A DNA stretch of 64,000 nucleotides from Flavobacterium sp. LPB0248 (GCF_013388355.1 NZ_CP058246.1:1798001-1862000); one strand, 5' to 3'; positions 1 to 8,287 are shown, counted from the stretch's first letter. Numbers and translations: made by a program. The notes: generated by a model not told the origin, from the sequence alone.

Positions 1-133
1 CAAAATTGTAACGAAATGTATCAATATTCACATTTTTTGCTTTTGGAAGCGAGATAAATTTACAATAAATTATTACGTAATCAACAAATTTATAGACAGT
101 TAGCTAAAAAACATCGACAACTTCCCGATAAAC

Positions 134-928
134 CTAGACGTTTATTGTGACAACATAGCCTTCGGAACCACGCACATTAAAAACTGTTCCGTTTTCAAAT
201 AATAGGTACTGACCTTTAATTCCTGTCAATTTTCCAGTGAAAGAAGGAGTCTTATCCAAGTTTAAACTATTTACTTTTGCAGGATAACTCAAAACCGGAT
301 ATTGAAGTTCGTAAACATCGTTTTTTTCAGCATAAAAATAATCTTTAACTTCTGCAGGAATTAAACTTTCAATTTTAGCTTTCTCTGCAATCAGATCAAA
401 AGTCTCAACAGAGTTCTGAAGCATTTTTCTCCAATTGGTTTTGTCTGTATAATGATCTTTTAATGCTACCTCTGTTATTCCGGCCAAATATCGGTTTGGA
501 ACCTCAACAATAGCAATCGCTTGAGAAGCGCCTTGATCTATCCATCTGGTTGGAACTTGAGTTTTACGGGTTACACCAACTTTAATCTCGCATGCCGAAG
601 CCAAATATACAATGTGCGGTTGTAACTGGACTTTAGATTCATATTCTAAATCCCTGTCTGCAATTCCCAAATGTGCCGTACTCAATTCTGGTCTCATAAT
701 CCAATCTCCAACAGCTGGACTTGAATAAAAGCATTCGTAACAAAAGCCTTGTCGATATATTTTTTTCTTTTTACCGCAATTCAAACATTGGAAGCCTACA
801 AAATTGATTTCAATTTCTTTATCTAATAATTGGTTCACATTTAAGAAACTATCCTCGAAAACCAAATAATATTGAATTGGACTCCCAAGTTCAGTTTGCA
901 TTTTTGTCAGTACACCTTGATATTGCAT
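134..928 (-). CDS. DUF2797 family protein
   Basis: A 264-residue protein that I recognise as the DUF2797 family, whose biochemical function is not established. Residues 48-67 hold a zinc-ribbon-like pair of CxxC motifs (CLNCG and CYEC), so a metal-binding N-terminal module is likely. The middle carries the family segment with CEIKVGVTR followed by RWIDQGAS. There is no signal peptide or membrane segment, so it is probably cytoplasmic. The ATG start at 928 is the first in frame, and the length fits the family. It is divergent from the GH3 gene downstream in plus coordinates and stands alone at the left edge of the window. Confidence 0.8.
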   Translation of the reverse strand: MQYQGVLTKMQTELGSPIQYYLVFEDSFLNVNQLLDKEIEINFVGFQCLNCGKKKKIYRQGFCYECFYSSPAVGDWIMRPELSTAHLGIADRDLEYESKVQLQPHIVYLASACEIKVGVTRKTQVPTRWIDQGASQAIAIVEVPNRYLAGITEVALKDHYTDKTNWRKMLQNSVETFDLIAEKAKIESLIPAEVKDYFYAEKNDVYELQYPVLSYPAKVNSLNLDKTPSFTGKLTGIKGQYLLFENGTVFNVRGSEGYVVTINV

Positions 929-1169
929 TTGTATTTTTTATTTATAATTGCTGATTTAGACTTCTCAAAAGATTTAAAGTTTTTTGTGTTAAATTCGACT
1001 TTTTCGGTAGAATCTTTACCGTAAATCGAATTGTTTATTACAAAAAAATATTATTTTTGATATGAAGACAAAGTTACTATTTGTCTATCGATATTCAAAT
1101 TTTAAGTTTTTTGTTTTGCACAGATTGTAAGATTTAAAACCTAAAATTAGTTAACTAAAAAACAGATTC

Positions 1170-2681
1170 ATGCCTTTATCTATTATCAATTCGTTTGCAT
1201 CTTGGGTCCTCAAACAAAGGATTCACCAAATAGAGCTTTTTTTAAAATACCCAAATGAAGTTCAGGAAGAATTATTGCACAACTTATTGACGGCATCTGA
1301 AAATACAGTTATTGGAAAACAATATGAGTTTTCGAGTATTAATTCTTACCAGACATTTGCTGAAAGAGTTCCGATTGCAACTTACGAAGAATTACAGCCA
1401 CTTATTGAACGCACTCGTTTGGGAGAACAAAATGTTTTTTGGGAAAGCCCTATTAAATGGTTTGCCAAATCGAGCGGTACGACAAATGCAAAAAGTAAAT
1501 TTATTCCTGTAAGTAATGAAGCTCTAGAAGATTGCCATTATAAAGGCAGTAAAGACCTTTTGTGTCTTTATTTAAATAATAATGAAGATTCTGAATTGTT
1601 TCTAGGAAAAAGCCTTCGTTTAGGAGGAAGCTCTCAGATTTACGAAAACAACAATACTTTCTTCGGCGATCTATCGGCTATTTTAATTGAAAACATGCCT
1701 ATTTGGGCTGAATTCAGCAGTACGCCAAGCAGCAAAACTTCCCTAATGAGCGAATGGGAGACGAAAATTGCAGCTATTATCAATGAAACTAAAAACGAAA
1801 ACGTAACCAGTTTTGCAGGAGTTCCTTCTTGGATGCTGGTTTTAATGAATAAAGTTTTAGAGAATACAGGAAAACAGAGTCTACTGGAACTTTGGCCAAA
1901 TCTGGAAGTGTACTTTCACGGAGGCGTAAGTTTTTCTCCTTATAGAGAACAGTATAAAAAACTTTTGCCGAGCAAAGATTTTAGATATTACGAAATATAC
2001 AATGCTTCTGAAGGCTTTTTTGCAATTCAAGATTTGAATAATTCAAGCGATTTATTGCTAATGTTGGATTACGGAATTTTCTACGAATTTATTCCGATGG
2101 ATACTTTTGGGGCTCCAAACCAAAAAGTAGTTCGCTTGGCCGATGTTGAATTGAATAAAAATTACGCTATTGTTATCACTACAAATTCTGGTTTGTGGCG
2201 TTATTTAATTGGCGACACGGTTCGTTTTACTTCTTTAAATCCATACAGAATTAGAGTAACGGGAAGAACCAAACATCATATCAATGTTTTTGGCGAAGAA
2301 TTAATGGTAGAAAATACCGATCAGGCGATTGCAAAAGCTTGTCAAGTAACACAAACTGAAGTTATCGATTATACGGTTGCTCCTATTTTTATGCATGATA
2401 AAGAAAAAGGCGCTCACGAATGGATGATTGAATTTAAGAAACATCCTGCTGATGTTGGTCTTTTCCAAAAAGTACTAGATGAAACTCTGCAAACTTTAAA
2501 CTCAGATTACGAAGCGAAACGCTACAACAATATGACTTTAAATCCTTTGGTGATTAATGTGGCTCGTGAAAATCTTTTTTATGATTGGTTGAAAGAAAGA
2601 GATAAATTAGGAGGTCAGCATAAGATTCCGAGGCTTTCAAATCAGAGAGATTATTTGGAGCAATTGAAGGAAATGTGCTAA
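1170..2681 (+). CDS. GH3 auxin-responsive promoter family protein
   Basis: A 503-residue member of the GH3 family, part of the ANL adenylate-forming superfamily. Plant GH3 enzymes adenylate acyl acids and join them to amino acids; bacterial members are common in Bacteroidota but their substrate is unknown. The sequence shows the P-loop-like KSSGTTNAKSKFIP near residue 100, the family segments YNASEGFFAIQD and GLWRYLIGDTVRFT, and TGRTKHHINVFGEEL toward the C-terminal domain. No signal peptide is seen. It is followed after 15 bp by a small membrane protein on the same strand, so the two may be cotranscribed. The family assignment is firm; the substrate cannot be read from sequence. Confidence 0.88.
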   Translation: MPLSIINSFASWVLKQRIHQIELFLKYPNEVQEELLHNLLTASENTVIGKQYEFSSINSYQTFAERVPIATYEELQPLIERTRLGEQNVFWESPIKWFAKSSGTTNAKSKFIPVSNEALEDCHYKGSKDLLCLYLNNNEDSELFLGKSLRLGGSSQIYENNNTFFGDLSAILIENMPIWAEFSSTPSSKTSLMSEWETKIAAIINETKNENVTSFAGVPSWMLVLMNKVLENTGKQSLLELWPNLEVYFHGGVSFSPYREQYKKLLPSKDFRYYEIYNASEGFFAIQDLNNSSDLLLMLDYGIFYEFIPMDTFGAPNQKVVRLADVELNKNYAIVITTNSGLWRYLIGDTVRFTSLNPYRIRVTGRTKHHINVFGEELMVENTDQAIAKACQVTQTEVIDYTVAPIFMHDKEKGAHEWMIEFKKHPADVGLFQKVLDETLQTLNSDYEAKRYNNMTLNPLVINVARENLFYDWLKERDKLGGQHKIPRLSNQRDYLEQLKEMC

Positions 2682-2696
2682 TAACAACTTATAAAA

Positions 2697-2939
2697 ATGA
2701 AAGACACAAAATTCAGCGAAATGAGCAACGAAGAACTGATTAAAAATCAGAAGACATTAAAAACCGTGAATACTATTTTTTGCGTTGTTCTTTTTATGTT
2801 ATTCGTTCTTAATATCTTCATTGTTTTTATGAAAGGGTTTAGCGCTATGAATGTTATTCCTGTTGCGTTATTGCCTATTCTTTTCTTGAATCTGAAGAAT
2901 TTAAAGGAAATGAAAAAGGAATTGGAATCGAGAAAATAA
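2697..2939 (+). CDS. small two-TM membrane protein, unknown function
   Basis: An 80-residue protein with a charged N-terminus (MKDTKFSEMSNEEL), two hydrophobic segments at about residues 26-44 and 51-67, and a lysine/glutamate-rich tail. This looks like a small helical-hairpin membrane protein with both ends in the cytoplasm. The ATG at 2697 lies 15 bp after the stop of the GH3-family gene, suggesting cotranscription. I do not recognise the family. An antisense open frame over the same bases is a shadow and is not annotated. Confidence 0.65.
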   Translation: MKDTKFSEMSNEELIKNQKTLKTVNTIFCVVLFMLFVLNIFIVFMKGFSAMNVIPVALLPILFLNLKNLKEMKKELESRK

Positions 2940-2956
2940 AACGTTAATTCCATTAA

Positions 2957-3048
2957 ACCCGCATGAGGGATAGAAGTGGAAATCCTTTTTATTTTTTCTT
3001 TAAAAATAAAAAGATTGCAACGGATAGCCCGACCCGGAGGGACATGCC
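2957..3048. repeat. flavobacterial stem-loop intergenic element, copy 1
   Basis: This GC-richer block carries a long A/T stem: an arm at 2981-2996 pairs with 3001-3015. It is bounded by GAGGGATAGAAGTGG on one side and GCAACGGATAGCCCGACCC on the other. From general familiarity, similar blocks recur in intergenic regions of Flavobacterium genomes. A second block with similar layout but different stem sequence lies at 8160-8265. The function is unknown; a structured RNA or a terminator-like element is possible. Confidence 0.55.
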
Positions 3049-3094
3049 ATTATTAAAATTCTGAGGTTCTAAGTTGCTAAGATTTTCTCAATAT

Positions 3095-3196
3095 TGTCAT
3101 TTCGACGTAAGGAGAAATCTTCGTGAGAAATTCGACAAAGATTGGATTCTCTTTTCGGAGCTACTTGCGAAGATTTCTCCTTACGTCGAAATGACA
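3095..3196. repeat. 29-bp-arm perfect inverted repeat
   Basis: The arms at 3095-3123 and 3168-3196 are perfect reverse complements of 29 bases (TGTCATTTCGACGTAAGG begins the left arm), with a 44-base loop. It sits between a plus-strand gene and the convergent serB, within a 363-base gene-free stretch made almost entirely of repeats. It could act as a terminator or be a miniature mobile element; no gene is encoded. Confidence 0.75.
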
Positions 3197-3225
3197 AAAA
3201 TGAGGTGAATTTTCTCTTTATTTCG

Positions 3226-3295
3226 GTTGTCAGGCTGAGCGGAGTCGAAGCCCTTTTCTACATGAAAGCCCTTCGACTTCGCTCAGGGTGACAAC
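3226..3295. repeat. imperfect inverted repeat (GTCAGGCTGAGCGGAGTCGA type)
   Basis: Arms of about 28 bases at 3226-3253 and 3268-3295 pair with a few mismatches; the core of the right arm is CCTTCGACTTCGCTCAGG. A related copy lies at 44914-44977 between tsaB and the export operon, so it is a dispersed repeat. It ends seven bases before the serB stop codon and may form part of its transcription terminator. Confidence 0.7.
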
Positions 3296-3302
3296 TTGTA
3301 AA

Positions 3303-4532
3303 TTACATCATATCGATATATCTATCATGGTATCCTAAAAGATACAAAACACCATCAAGACCTAAACTTGAAATTGACGTTGAGGCGCTTTCTTTTACTT
3401 TTGGTTTTGCGTGGAAAGCAATTCCTAGACCAGCTAAGTTTAGCATTGGCAAATCGTTTGCTCCATCTCCAACCGCAATTGTCTGGTTGATGTGAATTCC
3501 TTCTTTCTCTGCAATTGCTTTTAATAATTCTGCTTTTTTCTGACCATCTACAATATCGCCTAAATATTTACCTGTCAGTTTACCATCTTTTATTTCTAAT
3601 TGATTGGCGTGAACGTAGTCTATTCCTAATTCTTTTTGAAGATATTCTCCAAAATAAGTAAATCCTCCAGAAAGAATTGCGGTTTTATAGCCGTAGTATT
3701 TTAAGGCTTTCATTAAACGATGTGCTCCTTGTGTGATTGGCAAATTGATAGCAACATTTTGCAAAACTTCTTCACTTAAACCTTCTAGAAGAGCCATACG
3801 CTTTTTGAAGCTTTCGTTGAAATCAATTTCACCATTCATAGCCGATTCTGTAATAGCTCGTACTTGATCTCCTACTCCGTTCAATTCAGCAAGCTCGTCG
3901 ATTACCTCGGTTTGAATTAAAGTCGAATCCATATCGAAGCAAACCAAACGACGGTTTCTTCTATAAATATTATCTTCTTGAAAAGAGATATCAACATTTA
4001 GCGTTCTAGAAATTTCCATAAAACTTGCTGTCATGACGATCTTGTTGACAATTTCACCTGTAACTGACAATTGAATACAAGAACGCGGATATTCTTCTTT
4101 TTCTACAACAGAAGTTCTTCCTGTTAATCGGATAATAGAATCAATATTTAAATTTTGATCTGATAATATTTGGGTCACTGCAGATAGTTGCGAAGCCGCC
4201 AGTGTCTCTCCCAAAATATTGATGATATAACGCTGTTTTGATTGTGATTTTACCCAAGTTTCGTAATCTTCGATAGAAATCGGAATAAATTTCACTTTAA
4301 TTTCCAATTCGTATGCTTTAAACAAAAGATCTTTTAAAACAGGCGCTGAAGAAGAACCTGCAGCAATTTCGAACAAAATTCCTAAAGAAAGCGTATCATG
4401 AATATCTGCCTGCCCGATATCTAAAATATTGGCGTCGTATGCTGCCAATACAGCTGTTAATCCTGCTGTAACTCCAATTTTATCGTGTCCAGAAACTTTT
4501 AATAAAATTATTTCTTTGTCTTCTGCTGCCAT
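3303..4532 (-). CDS. serB: phosphoserine phosphatase with N-terminal ACT domains
   Basis: SerB removes the phosphate from phosphoserine in the last step of serine synthesis. From the ATG at 4532 the protein is 409 residues. The N-terminal half holds two ACT-type segments (first beginning EIILLKVSGHDKIGVTAG), consistent with regulation by a small ligand such as serine. The C-terminal half is a HAD phosphatase with the nucleophile motif CFDMDSTLIQTE, the Ser-containing ILSGGFTYF and the late acidic motif AVGDGANDLPM. An upstream TTG at 4559 would add nine residues, but the ATG start (MAAEDKEI) fits family alignments better. It is cytoplasmic and monocistronic, with a hairpin upstream at 4612-4638. 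Confidence 0.93.
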   Translation of the reverse strand: MAAEDKEIILLKVSGHDKIGVTAGLTAVLAAYDANILDIGQADIHDTLSLGILFEIAAGSSSAPVLKDLLFKAYELEIKVKFIPISIEDYETWVKSQSKQRYIINILGETLAASQLSAVTQILSDQNLNIDSIIRLTGRTSVVEKEEYPRSCIQLSVTGEIVNKIVMTASFMEISRTLNVDISFQEDNIYRRNRRLVCFDMDSTLIQTEVIDELAELNGVGDQVRAITESAMNGEIDFNESFKKRMALLEGLSEEVLQNVAINLPITQGAHRLMKALKYYGYKTAILSGGFTYFGEYLQKELGIDYVHANQLEIKDGKLTGKYLGDIVDGQKKAELLKAIAEKEGIHINQTIAVGDGANDLPMLNLAGLGIAFHAKPKVKESASTSISSLGLDGVLYLLGYHDRYIDMM

Positions 4533-4611
4533 TTTTCTTTCTTGATTATGAAGCGACAAAAATCGACAATCTCTCGTTGATAAAAAAGAATAATCCTTGT
4601 TTTTTTGAAAC

Positions 4612-4638
4612 GAAAAAGCACATTTTCATGTGCTTTTT
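4612..4638. terminator. bidirectional hairpin between serB and the PhnB-like gene
   Basis: The stem AAAAAGCACA / TGTGCTTTTT with a short TTTCA loop is flanked by A and T runs on both sides. It lies downstream of the minus-strand PhnB-like gene and upstream of serB, so it most likely terminates the five-gene VOC/AHSA1 run. Confidence 0.75.
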
Positions 4639-4688
4639 TGAGTAATTTAACAATTATGCTCTACTATTAAAATAACATAACTTTTACG

Positions 4689-5126
4689 TTATTTGTTACC
4701 CATATTTTCGTCAAAATTTACCATCCAATTGATTCCGAATTTGTCTTTAAACATTCCGAAATAAGCTCCCCAGAAAGTTTTGTTCATTGGCATTTCTACT
4801 TTTCCTCCAGCAGAAAGTCCGTTAAAAATTCTATCTGCCTCTTCCGTGCTTTCTGTATTAATAGAAACGGAAAAGTTTTCTCCAATAGGCAAATCGCCAA
4901 ATCTTGTCGAACTGTCGCTTCCCATTAAAATAGTATCTCCAATTGGAAGAGAAACGTGCATTATTCTTTCAGCATCTGCATCAGAAACTTGGTCACATCC
5001 TTCTTCTTTTGGCATATCTTTAAATTTTCCTATATAGGGAAATTCACCTCCAAAAACGGATTTGTAAAACAGAAATGCTTGTTCGCAATTTCCATTAAAT
5101 AATAAATAAGGATTTACTGTTGCCAT
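4689..5126 (-). CDS. PhnB-like VOC superfamily protein
   Basis: A 145-residue single-module VOC protein of the PhnB / 3-demethylubiquinone methyltransferase-like group. It begins MATVNPYLLFNGNCEQAF, has the typical FYKSVFGGE segment, and ends with WGAYFGMFKDKFGINWM, all features of this family. Metal binding and substrate cannot be assigned. It is the last gene of a minus-strand run of VOC and AHSA1 genes, 70 bp after the preceding stop. It is cytoplasmic, with no signal peptide. Confidence 0.82.
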   Translation of the reverse strand: MATVNPYLLFNGNCEQAFLFYKSVFGGEFPYIGKFKDMPKEEGCDQVSDADAERIMHVSLPIGDTILMGSDSSTRFGDLPIGENFSVSINTESTEEADRIFNGLSAGGKVEMPMNKTFWGAYFGMFKDKFGINWMVNFDENMGNK

Positions 5127-5196
5127 AATATTTTTTTTTTTTAAAATTGTTAGTTGTCTTTCTTTATTCTATTCTCTATTCTCTTTCTTCTAGCTT

Positions 5197-5637
5197 TTAC
5201 TTCTCAGACAATTCTTTAATCAATTCCACCGCTTTAGGGAACGCATCTTTGAAATAATCAATATGTTTTTCAATTACATCTACTTCAACATGAAGATTTA
5301 CAACATCTCCTTTTTGAGTTAACTTGTAAGTTTCCATTGCACCACTCCATTTTTCTGTTTCTGCATTTGGCGGCACTTCTTTATGATCTTTGATTTCGCC
5401 AAGATGCTTAAAAGCCATAAATTCATTTGGAATTTTAGTTTCAATCAAACTATTCATTCCATCTGCTCCGCCAGGTCCTAAAAAATAAATTTTGTCCCCT
5501 TCATTCCAAGTCGATTCAGCATAACTTCCTTCGGCAAAAACGCTTGTCCATTTCCTATACGTTTCATCGTCCCATAAGACTTTCCAGATCTTTTCTTTGG
5601 AAGCCTTTATCTCAACATTAAACACTAATTTTTCCAT
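5197..5637 (-). CDS. SRPBCC/AHSA1 family protein (copy 2)
   Basis: A START/SRPBCC-fold protein of the AHSA1 (activator of Hsp90 ATPase homologue 1-like) family. The genuine start is taken as the ATG at 5637, giving about 146 residues beginning MEKLVFNVEIKASKEKIW. The open frame extends further upstream, but that part lies inside the preceding VOC gene. The VOC stop codon ends at 5639, so the two genes are one base apart and almost certainly translationally coupled. The family binds hydrophobic ligands in a deep cavity; the actual ligand here is unknown. Confidence 0.82.
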   Translation of the reverse strand: MEKLVFNVEIKASKEKIWKVLWDDETYRKWTSVFAEGSYAESTWNEGDKIYFLGPGGADGMNSLIETKIPNEFMAFKHLGEIKDHKEVPPNAETEKWSGAMETYKLTQKGDVVNLHVEVDVIEKHIDYFKDAFPKAVELIKELSEK

Positions 5638-5638
5638 C

Positions 5639-6049
5639 TTAATCTGGTAATTTACTAAAATCCATAAATAAAACATTCCAACGATGACCGTCCAAATCGG
5701 TAAAACCGCAGCCATACATCCAGCCCTGACTTTCGGCAGGAGGAGCAAAAACGTTTCCGCCAGCTTCTTTGACTTTTTCGGCTAATTCATCAACTTCTTC
5801 CCTGCTTTCTGCGTCGATAGAAATCAAGACTTCGGAGCTTGAATTCGTATCTGTAACACTGTTTTTAGAAAAGCTTGAAAAAAGCATTTCTTCAAAAAGC
5901 ATTATCACAAAATGTCCTTCACCTACAACCATGCACGTCGAACTTGGCGTATCATGCTGTTCATTAAACGAAAAACCTATTTTCCAGAAAAAATCTTTCG
6001 CTTTTGCCACATCCTTTACAGGAAGATTCAACCATATTTGTTTTGTCAT
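5639..6049 (-). CDS. VOC family protein (copy 2)
   Basis: A 136-residue glyoxalase/bleomycin-resistance-type VOC protein. It starts MTKQIWLNLPVKDVAKAK and has the family segments CMVVGEGHFVIMLF and GWMYGCGFTDLDGHRWNV near the end. It is clearly paralogous to the gene at 6609-7019 (same length, same segment order). It is paired with the downstream AHSA1 gene. Together with the pair at 6168-7019 this makes a tandemly repeated VOC-AHSA1 module. Substrate unknown; antibiotic resistance should not be inferred from the family name alone. Confidence 0.82.
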   Translation of the reverse strand: MTKQIWLNLPVKDVAKAKDFFWKIGFSFNEQHDTPSSTCMVVGEGHFVIMLFEEMLFSSFSKNSVTDTNSSSEVLISIDAESREEVDELAEKVKEAGGNVFAPPAESQGWMYGCGFTDLDGHRWNVLFMDFSKLPD

Positions 6050-6167
6050 TTTTTGTTTTTTTTTGTTGGGTTAGATATTTATTTCTTTTTTAAACCATAT
6101 AAGTGATGTAAGTTAATTTTAAGTTGTAATCTTTGAACCTTGTTATTTTGAGTCTGTGAATCTAAAA

Positions 6168-6572
6168 TTAATTAGCCTCGACGTAACTTTTAAAATTATC
6201 TAGAATTGCCTGCCATCCTGCGCGCTGCATTTCTTCTGGATTTTGTGTTTCTGGGTCAAAACTTTCAATTATCTCCACGCCATCTGCCGTTTCTGTAAAA
6301 GTGATTTCAACCTTTCTTCCGTCTCCCAAAACATAAGATAACGCTTCGTTTGGTTTTACTAAAGTAAATTCACCTCCAAAATCAAAACTCATGCTTCCGT
6401 CTTTTGCAGCCATGGTCGATTTGAATTTTCCTCCTTCTCTCAAATCAGCCTCTGCATAAGGCGTGTGCCAATCAGGAGAGGCAAAACTCCATTTTGTAAT
6501 ATGTTCTGGAGTATTCCAAAAATTCCAAACTTTATCAAGAGATGCATTAACGGTGTTCTTTATTGTTATCAT
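6168..6572 (-). CDS. SRPBCC/AHSA1 family protein (copy 1)
   Basis: A 134-residue AHSA1-like SRPBCC protein starting MITIKNTVNASLDKVWNFW, with the characteristic HITKWSFASPDWH segment and a C-terminal helix QRAGWQAILDNFKSYVE. It follows the VOC gene at 6609-7019 by 36 bp in the same orientation. It is a paralogue of the gene at 5197-5637, though diverged. Probably cytoplasmic. The function is unknown beyond the ligand-binding fold. Confidence 0.82.
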   Translation of the reverse strand: MITIKNTVNASLDKVWNFWNTPEHITKWSFASPDWHTPYAEADLREGGKFKSTMAAKDGSMSFDFGGEFTLVKPNEALSYVLGDGRKVEITFTETADGVEIIESFDPETQNPEEMQRAGWQAILDNFKSYVEAN

Positions 6573-6608
6573 TTTTTATTTTTTGTTTGATTTGTTCTTA
6601 CTTAATTA

Positions 6609-7019
6609 TTACATGTTCTCTGGAATCTGACTTTCATCCATAAAGAAAACTTCCCAGTGATGACCATCTACATCTAAAAAAGTTCTTTGATACATCCAAC
6701 CATAATCATTTGTCTGATTATAATCTGTTCCGCCCGATTTAATCGCTTTGTCCATCATTTCATCAACCTGCTCTCTAGTGTCTACAGAAATAGCAATAAG
6801 AGCTTCACTAGTTGTTTTTGAATCACAAATTTGTTTTTTGGTAAATGTTTGATAAAACTCTTCTACCAAAATCATCACAAATATATTTTCATCAATAACC
6901 AAACAAGCTCCTTTTTCATTTGAGAATTTTGGATTGGTCGAAAAACCAAGTCCATTGTAAAAAGACACTGCCCTGTTTAAATCTTTTACAGCAAGATTTA
7001 AGAAGATTTTTGTTTTCAT
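6609..7019 (-). CDS. VOC family protein (copy 1)
   Basis: A 136-residue VOC/glyoxalase-like protein starting MKTKIFLNLAVKDLNRAV, with CLVIDENIFVMILVEEF and GWMYQRTFLDVDGHHWEV. It is the first gene of the minus-strand run VOC, AHSA1, VOC, AHSA1, PhnB-like. It is divergent from the GlxA-type regulator at 7161, with about 140 bp between the start codons, which suggests, but does not prove, control by that regulator. Confidence 0.83.
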   Translation of the reverse strand: MKTKIFLNLAVKDLNRAVSFYNGLGFSTNPKFSNEKGACLVIDENIFVMILVEEFYQTFTKKQICDSKTTSEALIAISVDTREQVDEMMDKAIKSGGTDYNQTNDYGWMYQRTFLDVDGHHWEVFFMDESQIPENM

Positions 7020-7119
7020 CTTTATAAAATTACGAATTAATTAAAACAAATTTAATTTTTTAAGATTACTTAAAAATACCAATAAAAGTCATTTTTAGGG
7101 GCATTTGAGACAATTTGCT

Positions 7120-7127
7120 TATTTTTG
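7120..7127 (+). promoter_or_regulatory. Bacteroidota -7 box upstream of the GlxA-type regulator
   Basis: TATTTTTG matches the TAnnTTTG -7 element used by the Bacteroidota primary sigma factor and lies 33 bases before the ATG at 7161. No strong TTTG -33 element is visible at the ideal spacing, so the assignment rests on the -7 box and position. Confidence 0.45.
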
Positions 7128-7160
7128 CATCTTACTAAAATTCCAAAAAACCAAAATATC

Positions 7161-8126
7161 ATGAGCACAAAACTAGGATTAATCATACCTCACGATTATA
7201 AATTACTAAGCATCGCAGCTATATTAGAGGTATTCGAAACTGCCAATAAACTTACTCCTGAAACTGAAAAACCATTTGAAATTATGATTTTTCAATCGCA
7301 AGAACAAAACGATCAAGGAAATTTATTTGGATATAAAAGTAACGCTATTGAAACTTCAGAAATTATTCTAGACTTAATTTTAATTCCCGCTTTTACAACT
7401 GATAATATGAGCGAGATGATTAAAAAGAATAAAAGCTTTATTCCGTGGCTTCAAAAACAGCATAAGGCTGGAGCCGAATTAGCCAGTTTTTGCACAGGAG
7501 CTTTTTTGTTTGCCGCTTCTGGTTTATTGAACGAAAAATTAGCCACAACGCATGTTGACGCTTGCAGTGCCTTTACCAAAGCTTTTCCGATGGTAAAATT
7601 AAAACCTGAAGAAACTTTGACTGCAGACGGAAGTTTATACACCAGCGGCGGATCTACCTCAACTTTTCATCTATTGATTCTTTTGGTTCAGAAATTCTGT
7701 GGTAACGAAATGGCAGTTAAAATTGCTAAAATCTTCTCAATCGATTTGAACCGGTACAAACAAAGTTATTTCAGCACCTTCAGACCCAATCATTTGCACA
7801 ATGATTCTTTAGTTGCTCTATTGCAGCAAAAAATAGAAAATCAGTATCATTCTATCGAAAAACTGGAAGAGATCACAAAAGATATCCCAACAAGTGCCCG
7901 AAACATGACACGTCGTTTCAAACAAGTGACAGGAATTCCTCCTATTGAATATTTACAGAATATCAGAGTAGAAAGTTCGAAGAAATACTTAGAACAAACC
8001 CAACTTTCGATTTCAGAAATTATCGAAAAAACGGGTTATAACGACCCAAAAGCATTTAGAAAAGTGTTTTATAAAATGGTCGGCATGAAACCAATTGAAT
8101 ATCGAGAAAAATTTAGAGTGCAGTAA
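7161..8126 (+). CDS. GlxA family transcriptional regulator (DJ-1/PfpI + AraC)
   Basis: The N-terminal part (residues about 1-180) is a DJ-1/PfpI-like domain with the nucleophile-elbow-like segment ASFCTGAFLFAASGLL. The C-terminal part (about 220-321) is an AraC/XylS DNA-binding domain with two helix-turn-helix motifs (IPTSARNMTRRFKQVTG and ISEIIEKTGYNDPKAFRKVF). This is the GlxA architecture, giving a regulator that probably senses a small molecule. The ATG at 7161 (MSTKLGLIIPHDY) is chosen over a TTG at 7125 that overlaps the promoter box. It faces the VOC/AHSA1 run, its likely target by context. Confidence 0.87.
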   Translation: MSTKLGLIIPHDYKLLSIAAILEVFETANKLTPETEKPFEIMIFQSQEQNDQGNLFGYKSNAIETSEIILDLILIPAFTTDNMSEMIKKNKSFIPWLQKQHKAGAELASFCTGAFLFAASGLLNEKLATTHVDACSAFTKAFPMVKLKPEETLTADGSLYTSGGSTSTFHLLILLVQKFCGNEMAVKIAKIFSIDLNRYKQSYFSTFRPNHLHNDSLVALLQQKIENQYHSIEKLEEITKDIPTSARNMTRRFKQVTGIPPIEYLQNIRVESSKKYLEQTQLSISEIIEKTGYNDPKAFRKVFYKMVGMKPIEYREKFRVQ

Positions 8127-8159
8127 TTTTTAGAAGCAGATCTATTCGTTTTCATAAGA

Positions 8160-8265
8160 ACGTTTTGTCCTGCTCTACACTGTATTCCCGATAAACAAAA
8201 ACTACGGCTAAAAAGCCTTGTTTTTCTAAATCGGGAGATGCCGTTTCGATCAGGGCTAAAATAGA
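8160..8265. repeat. flavobacterial stem-loop intergenic element, copy 2
   Basis: Outer arms TCCCGAT (8186-8192) and ATCGGGA (8230-8236) enclose an inner stem formed by ACAAAAAC and GTTTTT flanking GGCT/AGCC. Boundaries TCCTGCTCTACACTG and GATGCCGTTTCGATCAGGGC resemble those of copy 1 at 2957-3048 in layout. It lies between two convergent genes and may double as a terminator. Confidence 0.5.
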
Positions 8266-8287
8266 ACTTTTGTTTTTCAGTATTACA

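Noticed and set aside
1..133. Gene at the left edge
   Set aside because: Only AT-rich sequence with stops in all frames that matter; no domain or partial protein can be supported.
2747..2953. Antisense open frame over the small membrane protein gene
   Set aside because: It is a shadow of the plus-strand gene, lacks a plausible start context and has no domain or neighbour to support it.
3095..3295. CRISPR array in the repeat-rich gap
   Set aside because: The repeats are inverted pairs of different families rather than regularly spaced direct repeats, and no cas gene is present.
5638..5748. N-terminal extension of the AHSA1 gene into the preceding VOC gene
   Set aside because: The extension overlaps VOC coding sequence and the family N-terminus begins at the ATG at 5637.
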